64,000 bases of DNA from Codonopsis lanceolata (Eukaryota > Streptophyta > Magnoliopsida > Asterales > Campanulaceae), in the NCBI GenBank assembly GCA_013146195.2, contig CM028377.1, positions 177,546,465-177,610,464 of the forward strand, given 5' to 3'. Numbering within the stretch: position 1 is the first letter of the stretch; each line of letters begins with the position of its first letter. A program made the position numbers and the translations under genes. Shown in pieces: positions 46,225-58,652 of the stretch. A model generated the notes under the pieces. The model had not been told where the DNA came from and ran no database searches. It worked only from the letters and a program-made list of their open reading frames with translations.

Positions 46225-49200
46225 TTTGACGACCCGACCCGGATCCCAAGATGAAATCCCAAGGTCGTGCCGCCAGGGAACAAATAACAACAACAAATAG
46301 CAAATAATGGGTAGGGCCATAACGGCGATACACCGACAACTCAAAACACTGCGAAGCGAAAAAAAAATAAACAGTGGCGCCCAGAGCTAACAAGCTCAAA
46401 CTAAAACAACCAAAGAGATAGTTAATCTCTCGGTCCAAAAATTGACTCGCGTGCAACATTGGGCACGTAGAACAAACTCCTGTTATGCAATTCAATATAA
46501 GCATAATATAAACCAAGTCATCGGCGAAACTACGGTAGGAACCCAACATTAAACTAAGTCTAAGACTCTAGTCTAACAACTCAACGGCTAAAAACATGCC
46601 GGAGAACAAACATAATATTTAACTAGCAATATATCATGCTAAACATAATCACCAACTAACCAAGCGCGCCTAAAACCAGTCGGCTACCAACAACATGTAC
46701 TAACAATTATAAGTACTAGCAACCAGAAAACATATGGAGATATAACCATAAATATACATCCAGCACGACTTCTACTTGTCGGCTACCAAAAGAATGAGCT
46801 AAACAACATAATTACAAATATCACAATTCACATTTAGGTTGCTACCCCAACATGAAGTTTACATAACTTCATCTTTCCCAACGACCTCACCAAAAACAAA
46901 TAAACTATCTAAGTAGCAACCTTGCCAGACATAATACTTCGTCAACGCAATCTTCTTGATTTACTTGGATCCGCACGCTCGGCTCGGATCTAGGAAAACA
47001 ACCAACAAATAAAAGTAAGTCACAAAGACTTAGTAAGTTACTAACCATAACTTCCTATCATGGCATAATGCTCAATCATAAAATACATCATGCTATCGTC
47101 ATGAAATAACCTTATATAAATTCATGTTATGGCATCCATGCTCAACATTAACAAAACATGTTATCATTGTAGTATAACATCTCACTAAAATCCATGTCAA
47201 GACATTTATATGCTTAACGATCATAATTCTTGTTATTGATATAACATAGCCTTCCGATGATTTACATGTCAAGGCATATAAACTTAACAACAATAATTCC
47301 TGCTTTTAACATAATGCCATATCCGAATAATATTCATGATAAAGCATATTAGCTCAACAACAGTAATTCATGTTATTGTTATAACATAGCCTTCCCATAA
47401 TATTCATGTCAAGGCATACAAACTTAACAATAATGATTAATACCTTTGGCATAAAACCACATTCCAATAATACTCATGTGATAGCATACATGCTTAACAA
47501 CATTAATCAATATGTTATCTATTAAGTATAACATGTAAGAAACCAAAACAAACATCATATCATATCCAATTCACCAAGCACGTTATTCACTTAAGCACTT
47601 GTGAAACAATTCATGTATAAGGGATATGATACCATTACCCAAATTCCTCAGCGTGTCGCTCCTGCAAAAACACGTGCAAAACCTTTATGTGCCCTCGATA
47701 TCCCTCTCGTAGATATCGACGTCCCCGAGACAGTCTCCGCTCGAGTTCCATAGTTATCAAAGTCATGTGTATTACTACAACTAAGATAAACTACTTCCCC
47801 ACCGTGGCCATCGATGGAGGGGTGTGTGCAAACCCGGCACGGCGATCCATCGCGATCACGAATCTCACAATTCGTGAAGACGATGTATCGTCCCACCAAA
47901 ACTCAACCAAACCGACTCCAGCTGGACTCAAAACCCAAGCACAAGTAATATATACTCATATGCTCAAAACAAGTAGGTAAACACTCTACTATCAAACTAG
48001 TCATGCAATTCATCCACAACTAGCATAAACATCACAACCGAGAATCATATAAGCTCTCATAATCAAGTGTGCTTCACACACTTCAAAACTTCTTGGAGGC
48101 TCGACCTCCATGAATTCTACCCAAAATTCCGTAGGACTTAAGATTATAGTTCCTAGGATTCATACTAACCCAAAGGTTAACTCCGTTGAGTTCAATCTAA
48201 GTTTTCCGAAAATTCAAGGAATAGAAGCTTAGGCTTCATCATCCCCCTATATGCATAACTATCTCCCGAAACCATAATCCCAATGTTCAATATACTCATA
48301 TAAACCCAACAAATTACTTAACAAAGCAACTTAGAACAAATTAATCATCTTGTGCATAATTTCATCTAAGTCATCATACCAATCATAACCTTCAAATCAT
48401 GATTAAAATTTACAACATGGTTTAATATAATCTCTTAAACATGTGTAATTCAAAAACTAGGCTTACAATCATGTTTAACAAGCCGAAATAAAATTTGGGG
48501 AAAATCCCCTTCCAAGCATCTTTGTCATTCAAGCTCAATGCACATAATCAATTCATATAGCAAAGTTTAATATACTCTATTAAGCATATAAAACATATTA
48601 ATCAAGCTCACATCATCAATTTGCAAGCTAAAACAAAATTAGGGCAAGGCACCCTCCAAGTATCTCAACCAAACCAACATCAATACCCAAGGAAAATCAA
48701 CATAACCAACTTCAATAAACTAGTTAGAACATGAATTTCACATATATCATGGTCTCACATAGGTAAATCAAGTTCTATCATCAATTTGAGAAACCTAGGG
48801 TTCATGCTTCTTCTATAACCCTAACAATGGCTTCCATTGACCTCAAATAACACAAATGGTTGTTTCCCTAGGGTCAATGGAGCCCAAAAATCAAAGGAAG
48901 AGAGTTAGAAACTTACACAAATCAGCCCTCTCAAAACAGATTTTCGGATTCTTGGAGATGGGTGTTGTTCTCTTCAACCAACTCTTCAAATTCAAGGTGT
49001 AGCTTGGGGGAAGAAGACCTATACCAAAGGCCACCAAGGAGGGACCCTTCAAGAGCCCTAGAACCTCCTCTCTCAAGCTCTCTCTCAAGTTTTCTGTTGG
49101 GTGTTTGCAGAAAACGAAAATGGAAGGGCTGTTAGAATGAGAGAGAAATCAGATTTGGGGTTTAAATAGAAGGGATTAAATCCTCTAATCAATCCACTAA

Positions 49201-49907
49201 TCAACCCCTAATAACTCTAATAGGTGTTTAGGACATGTTTAGGCTAAGTAGGAGGGTTAAGGTGTGGTTTAAAATGGGTTAAATGGGTCAAAAATTCGAA
49301 CAGTGCAGAAAAGGGAGCAAAATCCGTAATCGAGATCGAGGGACCAATGCGGTCGCATGGTCTTCATACCATGCGAGCGCTTCACTTGTTTCTTCAGCAT
49401 TCCAAGTTTTCTCGCTTCCTCGCTCGGTCCCGGCCTCTCCCGCATGCATTCTCGAGTCCTTCCAAGCCAAAATTGGTCTACAATTCAACCTTAATGTCCT
49501 CCAATCTATAACCAAAGGAATCAAGTATCAAACCTCATCAAAACAAGGCCAAGAACTCAGGCAGAACTCGCCCGAACGACGACCGGAAAGGTCAACCGAA
49601 AAGGGTTTTCGCTAGAATCAAACTAGCAACCAAACCGGCGATGCATCCAACATCTACCCAATATCCAAGGCATGTAAATGATGTTTTAAATGCCCTCTAA
49701 CAATTATCCATGAAGTTACAACATAAATCTCAAACCCGCGATTCAAAGCATCTCGCGAAAGAAAAGTGCATACATGCATCTCAAACGACGTCAACGCTCA
49801 TGCTATTGACTCTAAACATATACGGGAGCTAAATAAACATGTGTATGATGATTATAAGTGTTTGAATCCGTGCATAACACCATCAAGCAACATTTCAGGG
49901 TTTTACA
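46225..49907 (-). mobile_element. Solo LTR (3.7 kb) of a gypsy element
   Basis: On the minus strand it starts TGTAAAACCCTGAAATG (49907) and ends GGGTCGTCAAA at 46225 (TGTCACA in the copy at 1584). A 5-bp duplication CTCCA flanks it (46220-46224 and 49908-49912). There is no PBS, PPT or pol, hence a solo LTR from recombination. It has a TCTATTTAAACCCC TATA box at 49168-49161, a palindrome pair at 49343-49380, and a ~70-bp tandem repeat inside. LTRs this long occur in Tekay- or Retand-type gypsy elements. Confidence 0.88.
47050..47530. repeat. 70-bp tandem repeat within the solo LTR, ~6-7 copies
   Basis: Units begin CATGTCAAGGCATA..AACTTAACAAC and include ATAACATAGCCTTCC or a variant. The homologous LTR at 1-1584 is shorter over this interval, so repeat number varies between LTR copies. 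Confidence 0.8.
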
Positions 49908-49912
49908 CTCCA

Positions 49913-51290
49913 TCTACCCAAGCCAAGCCATCCTCTCAGCCACCTACCCAATCCAGCCAACCACCTTCACCAACTCCTGCACCAACTCCCAAACCAAAAC
50001 GAAGGAGACTTCGTAAAACCTTTGAAGACCAGCCATGGCGATCCTCCCAACCTCTGATGAAGCGGTGAGTCTCCTATTCGGCCGAGGAAGAAAAGGAAAA
50101 GCTACTGGTACCCAAACCTCTACCGCCAGCCAACCAACTACCTATACCGACGCCCAACACTCAACTGTCAACCCTTCATCTATACCAACTACCGATGCCC
50201 AACCAACTACCGACGCCCAAACCTTACCTGTCAACCCTTCATCTATACCTATCAACCCTTCATCTATTCCTCTTGAGTCATCTACTCGGAGGAATTCACC
50301 ACCTCCTGGAGGAGTCTATCCCTCGGGAGGAGCCTCAAAATCGGGAGGAGCCGGCCCGAACCCCAACTCCTCCTCCTCCTTCACCCTTTCACTACTCACG
50401 ACCGTCCACACCTTCCTCACCACCCCAATCCCAACCAACTTCTTCAACCACTCACGGCCCTTAGACCTGCTGCAGAGTTCTCTTGAACTTTCGTCGGTAG
50501 CGAGATCTATTCACCCCCACTCATCAACCTCCTAAACCTTCTCAACCTTCTCAACCTTCTCAACCTTCCCTTCAAAAACCAAAATCTCTATTCTACCCTA
50601 CCCCTTCTTTCTGGTTCTCTACCGAACCCATTCCCCAATCCTCCCATATCAGTGAAAATTCGGACAACGATATGGGCTGATTCCCCACCAACACCACCTC
50701 CACCCTCCGCATAACCATATCCTCTTCCACCAAAACCATACCAACCCAAGACTCGTCCTCTTACGCCTCGAACTCCCCTCTCCATGACCCTTCGGGCTGC
50801 GGACTCTGCCTCTACCGGCACCATTCACATTGGCCAAGCATCCACTTCCCATCATCCGATCAATGCTGAAGTTTTGTCCCGGCTAGATGCCATCTACCCG
50901 GCTAGGCGAAGCTTACAAGCATATCTACCGCTACTGAAGTAGCCACTGCGTGCCAAGGCCAACGACCGAACTGCCACTACTCTTCGCCAATTTCAAGAGG
51001 ATGTCTGGACTCGTTTTGGACAGATGCGGCACGACTTCACCGATGTCAAGATCAACATCGAAGCTCAAAGAGATGAAGGCTGCCGTATCATAGGTTCCAT
51101 TTTCTACGAGTTATTCCACGCCATCACTCTCCATCTCAGCCACGGTCGTACTCCTATTATGGAACTCAACAACCTCGCTCGCAACTTTGCTCATGATATT
51201 ATGAGCATGCCAACCGTGATCGTGATCGGCCATCACGGAGGAGAAGCAAATGAGATCTATAAGCGAGAATGCGATGGAAGAGAAACGTAG
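49913..51290 (+). pseudogene. Env-like ORF of the copia element, 3' part
   Basis: Continues the interrupted frame in phase after the duplicated CTCCA. First comes a Pro/Ser/Thr/Gln-rich region with SSQPPTQSSQPPSPTPAPTP and a basic KPKRRRLRK, then more Thr/Pro-rich DNA (50090-50640) with frame changes. After ~50870 a helical, coiled-coil-like part contains WTRFGQMRHDFTDVK and ends near 51290. No membrane segment is obvious, so 'env-like' is a positional label. Interrupted and frameshifted. Confidence 0.55.
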
Positions 51291-52620
51291 TCTTCGTGAA
51301 GAAGCTGGACTAGTTCTCGTTCCACGGACCTTCGATGCGGATGCCGAATACCAACGAAGAATGGAAGAGCTAGAGCGAAAGAAAGAAAAGGAGGCTGCAG
51401 ACAATGGCAAAGGGAAAAGACCTTGGTAGCTTTTGTATCTTTTCTTCCCTTTCCTTTGTATTTATCTTACTTTTGAAAACTCTGTTGAATGTAAACATCT
51501 TGTTTATAAATACAGATGATTACTTGCTTTTTCAAAAAATTATGATGTTTAAATTCTTGATGCTTTATTGTTTATCTTAATTAGAATTTAAACATTCAGT
51601 TTAAATTTATTTAAACTGCTGCTAATCTGTGTGCTGTTCTTTGACTCTCTTATTCTTCTTTGCACTTAGATTAGTCCATTGCATTTGAGGTGTTATTACG
51701 TTTAATAGAGGCATGTCTACCGATTACTTATTATATAAAATTTCTCGGACATGCTATTATCTATTAAAGAGTTTGTTTTAAAACACTCATTTGTAGTAAT
51801 GATGACCAGATATAAATATGAGGAGATTGTTGATTCTTATGTTAAATTTATATCGATCGATTACATTACATTAGTTTTATACTTGGTGGCTAATCGGGCT
51901 GCGTATCGATTAGCGTGGCAACCGTGTATAGAACTTTGCCTTGTATAGTTTTTATAGGACTTTTTCGGGAACAACGGAAGACCCTTCTCGGCTTCACTTG
52001 GAAGACACGCTCAAAGGCTTAAGATCGGTAGACCTCGTGTCCGGTGATGCTTCTACGTGTCCTCTCCGGCAAAAAGCTAGTGGATTAATTCAAACTTATT
52101 TCCATATATTATTTGAATTAATCCAAATCATTCCACGACATGTCAAGCCGAAAGCAACTTTAAAGCGAGGAATACTTTTAGATCTGAATAGTGAAAAGCT
52201 TGATAAAGCAATTTGTCCCCTACTTTCGCTTCATCTCTCGATCGACACCAAATCGCCCACCTTTTTGAAGATCTCGAAATGATTATACGCCCTAGATATC
52301 GTGAAGGCGAAAATCCTTGACTGACAGCCCCATGCATTTAATGCATTTATGAATAGAATTGTTGAAGTCTTCGTCCTCTCCAACGGATTCTTTTGAATTG
52401 CACCTGCTTTAAATCGCCATTGAAATTGGAACCAAAGACAATTGTCCAGAATCGATCGAACACTTAAAGAATTGCTATGAATCTTCTCAACTCCAAGTCT
52501 TTCAGCTTAGTGCATTCAATAGATCCTTAACAGATCTAGAAGTCCTAGTCAACAACAAAAAGCTGCTCTTCAAACATTTATTGCTTTATTCTTCTTGTTG
52601 TTAACTTCCATTATTTTCTG
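51291..52620. other. No gene; possible 3' region of the copia element
   Basis: AT-rich sequence following the env-like ORF. 51950-52330 may be LTR or 3' UTR but lacks a recognisable TG...CA boundary or polypurine tract, and no second copy exists in the window. Confidence 0.4.
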
Positions 52621-52823
52621 ATTATACGCTCCTCTCCTACGAGTATCTGTCGTGGATCATGGTGGCTGCTGAAGGGTCCTCTCGTGCAATCAGACGTGGA
52701 TTGAGGCGACTGTTGGGCCGCCACATATCTAGCGAGATAGATGCTCGCCTAATGGAAATGGGCGACGACATATAGAGCTCACGACTAGTTGTTCCTCGTA
52801 CCTTGCAGAAGGATTTTAGGTGA

Positions 52824-53240
52824 GTGCACAATTTTGGTGCCCGGATGGCTCCTGGTCCAAATACAGCAGGTCCTAGCAATGCACCCTTTCGATTGAGAAA
52901 TGTAAGCAGGCAACCTAACCCTTGGGAACCAGAAGCGGCTATTCCTCCCCCTCAGACTGGATGGGGCACTACCATTAGGAATGATGGCAACGACCCTCCT
53001 CAGGTGAGCAATGTGAGCAAGCATCATAATCCTTGGGAACCAGAGGAAGTTGTCCCTCCCCCTCAGACTGGATGGGGCACTGCCCTTAGGAATGATGGGG
53101 CCGGTTCGAGTAACACAGTTGCTCAGGAAAATGGGGATGCTGCCGATGAGGAAGAAGACACTTCTGGGCGCTCTCATGCAGATGAGACTAGAGCTTCTTC
53201 TGTGCCTTGCAGAAGGAGTATATGGGCCCAGCTGGGCTGA
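52824..53240 (+). CDS. Unidentified Pro/Trp-rich ORF with a 37-residue repeat
   Basis: A 138-codon frame in which NPWEPE..IPPPQTGWGT and NPWEPE..VPPPQTGWGT recur 111 bp (37 codons) apart, followed by an acidic DAADEEEDTS stretch. The repeat length is a multiple of three, so the frame is kept, which mildly favours past coding. A shorter ATG frame precedes it at ~52660-52776. Function unknown. It may be the 3' ORF of a retroelement. Confidence 0.35.
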   Translation: MHNFGARMAPGPNTAGPSNAPFRLRNVSRQPNPWEPEAAIPPPQTGWGTTIRNDGNDPPQVSNVSKHHNPWEPEEVVPPPQTGWGTALRNDGAGSSNTVAQENGDAADEEEDTSGRSHADETRASSVPCRRSIWAQLG

Positions 53241-53499
53241 CGCCGCAGGCAATGATGGACCACCTTGGGGCTTAAGCTGAAAAGACGGGTAATTGGGGGA
53301 ACAAGGGGGATAGAAGTAACAAAATAGATATGTACAGGTAAATAATGCATAACCTAAATTTCTTTAGCAATTATTCCTAAGTTGCACCTTAGGACCTGTA
53401 ATATTATATTTTAGTATTTTAATGTGAGCTTTTGTCGTGGTTTTTCTTTTTCTTTTGTCAGTCGAGCCCCTTGCATGCTGAAGATTAGAGGTAGGAGGC
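53241..53499. other. Non-coding sequence before the Athila LTR
   Basis: Contains GGGGGAACAAGGGGGATAG (~53293), which looks like a polypurine tract, but no LTR starts immediately after it. Confidence 0.35.
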
Positions 53500-54815
53500 T
53501 GATCGATGTATTTTATACGTCGATTTTATATACTTCTATGACTTAAATTATGCTATTTCACGAGGCTTTTGGGTACTCATATATGTTTTCGGTGAGTTTT
53601 GTAAGTTTCAGGGTTATTAATGAAAATACGCGAAACTCCAGGGTTTTAAGTGCAAATTTCAAGAAGGGCCAAAATGGAAAAATGAAGAAACAAAGAAAGT
53701 TGTCAACACTGGACATCTTGCGGACGCAAGGTGCCCCAGACCTTGCGACTGCAAGGTAGGCAGTACTTGTCTTAAAGCAGAAATCAAGGAACAAAACGGC
53801 CACCCATACTGGAGACCTTGCGGACGCAAGGTATCCAGCACCTTGCGACCGCAAGGTGGTCAGAATGCGTCAAAGTTGGATTTTCACACAGTCATTCAAT
53901 CGAATTACAACTCCCGAGTATATATAGAAGTCTGATACCGAGCCAAAATATGGAGAGGACGGCTGAAAGCTCTCTTTAGATAGATTTTAGGTAGTTTTAG
54001 ATTGTATAACATAGTTAGATTCTGTAATTTCAAGTATTGAAGATCAAATCATGTATCCGATCATCTCCATGTGCTGTTCATTGTCGATGATGAACTAAAT
54101 CATCCTTAATCTAGGAGGTGGGAGGTAACTTGTATCAAATTTATGTTTTGATTCTTATTTATGTTTATTCAATGCTTGTTGATTGTGTTGTTTATCAACC
54201 CCTATATTATTTTGCTTTGAACAAATGAATGTAATCGCAAATAATAAAGGCTTAGAGGTGCGGATAACTGCATGACCAAGTGCATATGTCGTACACTGGC
54301 TCACCAACACAATAAATTGGACCTATCGATGCACGAGTGATAAGTTAGGACCGGAGTTCTTACATGATCTAGGTGACGAGATAGATCATAAATCTAGGTG
54401 ACGACTAGATTAACAGTTCATGTGCTTAGGATATAGAATGGATGAATTTTGCGGGGATGGAGGTGAACCAATTTTTCAACGAGACTATATCTATTTTTAG
54501 TGAACGAACCCAAGACATTGAATGATATTATTATGAATTGAACATAAAGGAGATATAAGTGAAACCCGAGAATCCTAGATTGCCACCCATCATAAGATCT
54601 TCATATCATTATTCTTGTCTAATTAGTTAAACATCTATAAATAGTAGTTTAGAGTAGAATTAAACATAAAAACCCCTTTAGATTAATAATTTGCTATGTG
54701 AATAAATTGCCTTGTTCGTGATCACTTGTCTCGTAGGTTCGACCCTTGCTTCCAATACTATTCTATAATAGTCTTGTCCACTTGCAAGGAAAAAGATTAA
54801 TTAAAACATCGATCA
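53500..54815 (+). mobile_element. Athila-type 5' LTR, plus orientation (1316 bp)
   Basis: Bounded by TGATCGATGT and its inverse ACATCGATCA, and followed two bases on by the PBS region. Four palindromes lie at 53715-53732, 53740-53757, 53815-53832 and 53840-53857, ahead of a TATATATAG box at 53919-53927. Homologous over its length, inverted, to 55191-56490. Confidence 0.92.
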
Positions 54816-54821
54816 AGTTTT

Positions 54822-54839
54822 TGGCGCCGTTGCCGGGGA
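54822..54839 (+). other. Athila primer binding site
   Basis: TGGCGCCGTTGCCGGGGA directly follows the LTR. This wording is characteristic of plant Athila and related gypsy elements. Confidence 0.93.
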
Positions 54840-55190
54840 CAAGCTAGTTCACGTAGTTAATTTGTTGGTAGCGTAGTTTTTTTAATTTAATTTAGTTTTT
54901 AGTTTAATTTTCAGTTTTCATAAAAATAAAAATACAAAAAGATTTTATTTTATTTTATTTTATTAGTTAGTTGTTTTTAAATTGCTTTAAATTATTTTAT
55001 GCATGGTCGTAGATCTTTAAATTGCTTTAAATCAAGATATAAATATTGTTAGGAGAAATCAAGAAGTTCTTGAAAATCTAGAAACCGAGCACGATAATCA
55101 AGACCAATTGAATCAAGAGGATCCTCTGGTAGATCCTCCAATGGAAGAGAATAACAATAATCGTAATCCTGAAAACCTAGTTGACCCAGT
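54840..55190 (+). pseudogene. Athila leader and gag start, truncated
   Basis: After the PBS and a leader rich in TTTTATTTTATT, a frame with RRNQEVLENLETEHDNQDQ is readable (~55050-55110) and remains open to 55190, where the next Athila LTR begins. The rest of this plus-strand element is not seen and may lie beyond the window, to the right of the minus-strand insertion. Confidence 0.65.
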
Positions 55191-56490
55191 TGATCGATTG
55201 TTTTATTTATCTATTTCCTTGCAAGTGTACAAGACTATTATAGAATAGACTCGGAAACAAGGGTCGAACCCACAGAGACAAGTGATCACGAACAATGCGA
55301 TTATAGATAGCAAATTATTAACCTAAGGGGTTTTTTATGTTTAATTCTACTCTAAACTACTAGTTATAGATGTTTAACTAATTAGACAAGGTAATAACGA
55401 GATATGAAGATCTTATGGTGAGTGGAAATCTAGGATTCGGGTTTCACTTATATCTCCTTTATGTTCAATTCATAATAATGTCATTCAATGTCTTGGGTTC
55501 GTTCACTAAAAATAGATATGGTCTGTTGTTGAACAATTGGTTCAGCCTCCATCCCAAAAAATTCACCCATTCCATATCCTAAGCACGAGGAGAACTGTCA
55601 ATCTAGCTGTCACCTAGATTTATGATCTATCTGTCACCTAGATCATGTAAGAACACGGTCCTAACTTATCACTCTCGTGCTTCGATAGGTCCAATTTATT
55701 GTGTTGGTGAGCCGATTAATGCGACATATGCACTTGGTCATGCGTTATCCGCACCTCTAAGCCTTTATTATTTGCGATTACATTCATTTGTTCAAAGCAA
55801 AATAATATAGGGGTTGATAAACAACACAATCAACAAGCATTGAATAGACATATATATATATGAATCAAAACATAAATTCGATACAAGTTACCTCCCACCT
55901 CCTAGATTATGGGATGATTTAGTTCATCATAGGCGATGAACGACACATGAAGATGATGATAGACATGATTTGATCTTCAATACTTGAAATTACAAAACCT
56001 AACTATGTTATACAATCTAAAACTACCTAAAATCTATGTAAAGAGAGCTTCGGCCGTCCTCCTTATGCTTAGGCTCGGCATCGACTTCTATATATACTTG
56101 GGAGTTGTGATTGGATCGAATGACTGTGTGAAAACCGAAAATTGAGCATTCGCCTACCTTGCGGTCGCAGGTGTTGGATACCTGCGTCCGCAAGGTCTCG
56201 ATGTGGGTGGCTTTTGATTCTTTGATTGGCGACTTCGGGGCTATCGCCTACCTTGCGGTCGCAGAGTGCGAGGCACCTGCGTCCGCAAGGTGTCCGTAGA
56301 TCTTTATTTTTCTTCAATTTTTCTTTCTTTGTAATTTGCACTTAAAACCCTGGAGTTTCGCATATTTTCACAATAATCCTGAAACTTACAAAACTCACCG
56401 AAAACATATATTAGTACTCAAAAGACTCGTGAAATAGCATAATTTAAGTCATAGAAGTATATAAAATCGACGTATAAAATACATCGATCA
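55191..56490 (-). repeat. 3' LTR of the minus-strand Athila element (1300 bp)
   Basis: Plus-strand ends TGATCGATTG and ACATCGATCA. It carries four palindromes (56156-56172, 56180-56196, 56250-56267, 56275-56291) and the TATATATAG box at 56096-56088. It differs from the plus copy at many positions, so the two are related elements, not a recent pair. Confidence 0.92.
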
Positions 56491-56505
56491 AATACCCCCA
56501 AACTT

Positions 56506-58652
56506 GAACTTTGCTCGTCCACAAGTAAACAGATAAACTTATAAATACAGAAGCATATAAATAACAAAATTAAAATCTTTTTGTGAGGGTGACACTATTT
56601 ACACTCCTCTATAAACCCACAAACTCAAGGAGACTCTTTCGAGTGACTCGACTATGCTGAGATAAATACAAAACAATAAATATTAAACTAAAATAAAACT
56701 ACAAATAAAACATAATTAAAACATAAAATCTTTTTGGTTTCATCTCGAGTTATAGGTGTATGGCATGCATGTAATCTCAGTTTGGTGCTCACCACATATA
56801 TGCAGGCTTAGTCAAATAGAACCAACTAGTCTTTTCTTAATTCTGCTAATACTTTTAATTTCTCCGTGTGTGTGTGATCACCAGTCTTAAAGAATATCTT
56901 AACTAAAACAGTTTTATTGAGCTAAACACCACATTCATATGAAAATTACAGTTTAATGGAAAATCATGCATTAAGAAATATGAGATCTACCATCCAAACC
57001 CAGTCATTTACAGACAGAAAGGTCCTAAGGATTCAAAAGATTTATACATCCATCCCATGCACTTCTATGTATGTATACAATGCTCTCCTATCCCAATGAC
57101 TTGTAATAGCTAAGATTATGCTAACACAGTGAGCTTTAAGGTGAATAATAATGATTATGAAGTGTGTGATCAATTTCATGTTACTCACTTGACAGTAAAA
57201 ACAACATAAGCATTGGCAAGAAGATCATTAGGACTTTATAAGCTTGTAATGTAAGGCCAAGGTGTTGGGGGATATGAAGGAAAGGAATTGGAATTCAAAG
57301 TGAGAGAGTAAGACTACCCTTTATCCCTCATACTTCCAAGCAAAAGGAAGTTTTCCCTATTTAGGCTAGGACCTGCAAAGACCACAAGTGGAGGGGTGCT
57401 TTGTGTTACTTTTCACTTTTCTTCTTTTCCCCCCAAACTTGTTTTGGGTAATATATTCTTCTAAAAATATCATCATTCTAATCAGCAGAATTTTTCTAAC
57501 ATATTTTCTCTTGAAAGCTATGCTTCCATTTGAATCTTTGTTTACACTCTTCTTCTTCCGTTTCATTTTTCGTCGACACATGATTTTTTTTTTTTTTCGA
57601 CGGAAAGAAGAAGCCTTACGAAAAAATAGCCTAAGCGAAAAGAAGTGGTCCTCCTAGAATCAATTTCCCACCCAATCCTACTCTCTCAAAGGGTAGGCTA
57701 AAAGTGTATAGGCTTTTAGGGTTAAGTTAATGTGAGTAAAGAAACGATGACGAATGGGGGTTTAAATAGTGTGCTTAGCACACTCCATTCATTTTCATTT
57801 GGCTCAAAGGGGACACTAGGGATATATTTAGTATAGGTCAGGGAATATTTAGGCTCTAACGATCCAAAGATGGCCTAAATCATTTCTTAATGCCAAATGC
57901 TCACATAGTATTTAAAGCAAGTAAGACAACACAAAATATCATATCAACTATGGGAATTGGGTTGAGTGTTTAGCATCACTGGATTTCACATAAGCATTCG
58001 CTAAGACAGATGGTAGGGACAATTGAGACTAACATGCAGACACGGTTCGAAAGTGTGCTTGAGATATATAAATGAGAAAAATCAAGGGATCTAACTATCA
58101 TGCAATTGACCTAAGTTACAATTTAATGCAACAATCATGTTCGAATGGCTATGCATCATATTCTTGTGCATATCTTGTTGAAGTGAAATAGGTGTTATAA
58201 ACTTTATAAAACTATTCTAATCAATCCATAGTTATGGTGGTGTGAGTGCATGAAGAATTTGGAGAAAAGTAAAAGTTTCGCAAAATTAAGTAAATTCCAG
58301 GGGGATCTACGGACTAACTATGCAGTTCATTGCACTAATCTCCTCATGGACTACGACTAGCATTACCACACCTAAACTCGAGGATGAATATTTTGAATTT
58401 TTAAATTTTTTTTTATATATTTTTCTAAGAAATTGCGAAAATTGGAGGTGATGACGATGACACAATTGATGATGGGTCCCCATAAGAGGAACCCACGAGT
58501 ATCCAAAATAAGTGTATTCTGGTCAAGGCAACACCTCCGAAAATCGAAAAAATAAAAAAGCAGGGAAAAATAGGGTGAAGAGTTAAATGGTCATCAAAGA
58601 AAGAAATTTTCTTACACCCTAACGACATAGCCCAACTCCATTCCTCGTTAGG
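56506..58652 (-). other. Athila 3' untranslated region, no gene
   Basis: AT-rich, about 2.1 kb, with a T13 run at ~57586 and no recognisable protein motif. GCTAGGACCTGCAAAGACC (57364) recurs as GCTAGGACCTGCTAAGACC (58652), 1.29 kb apart, each next to a run of C followed by AAACTT, indicating an internal duplication. Confidence 0.5.

Noticed and set aside
46010..46549. 179-codon minus-strand frame with hydrophobic segments
   Set aside because: It spans the junction between the env-like ORF and the solo LTR on the wrong strand for the ORF; no family resemblance.
53293..53311. Polypurine-tract-like GGGGGAACAAGGGGGATAG as the end of an element
   Set aside because: No LTR begins after it within a plausible distance other than the Athila 5' LTR at 53500, whose orientation does not fit.
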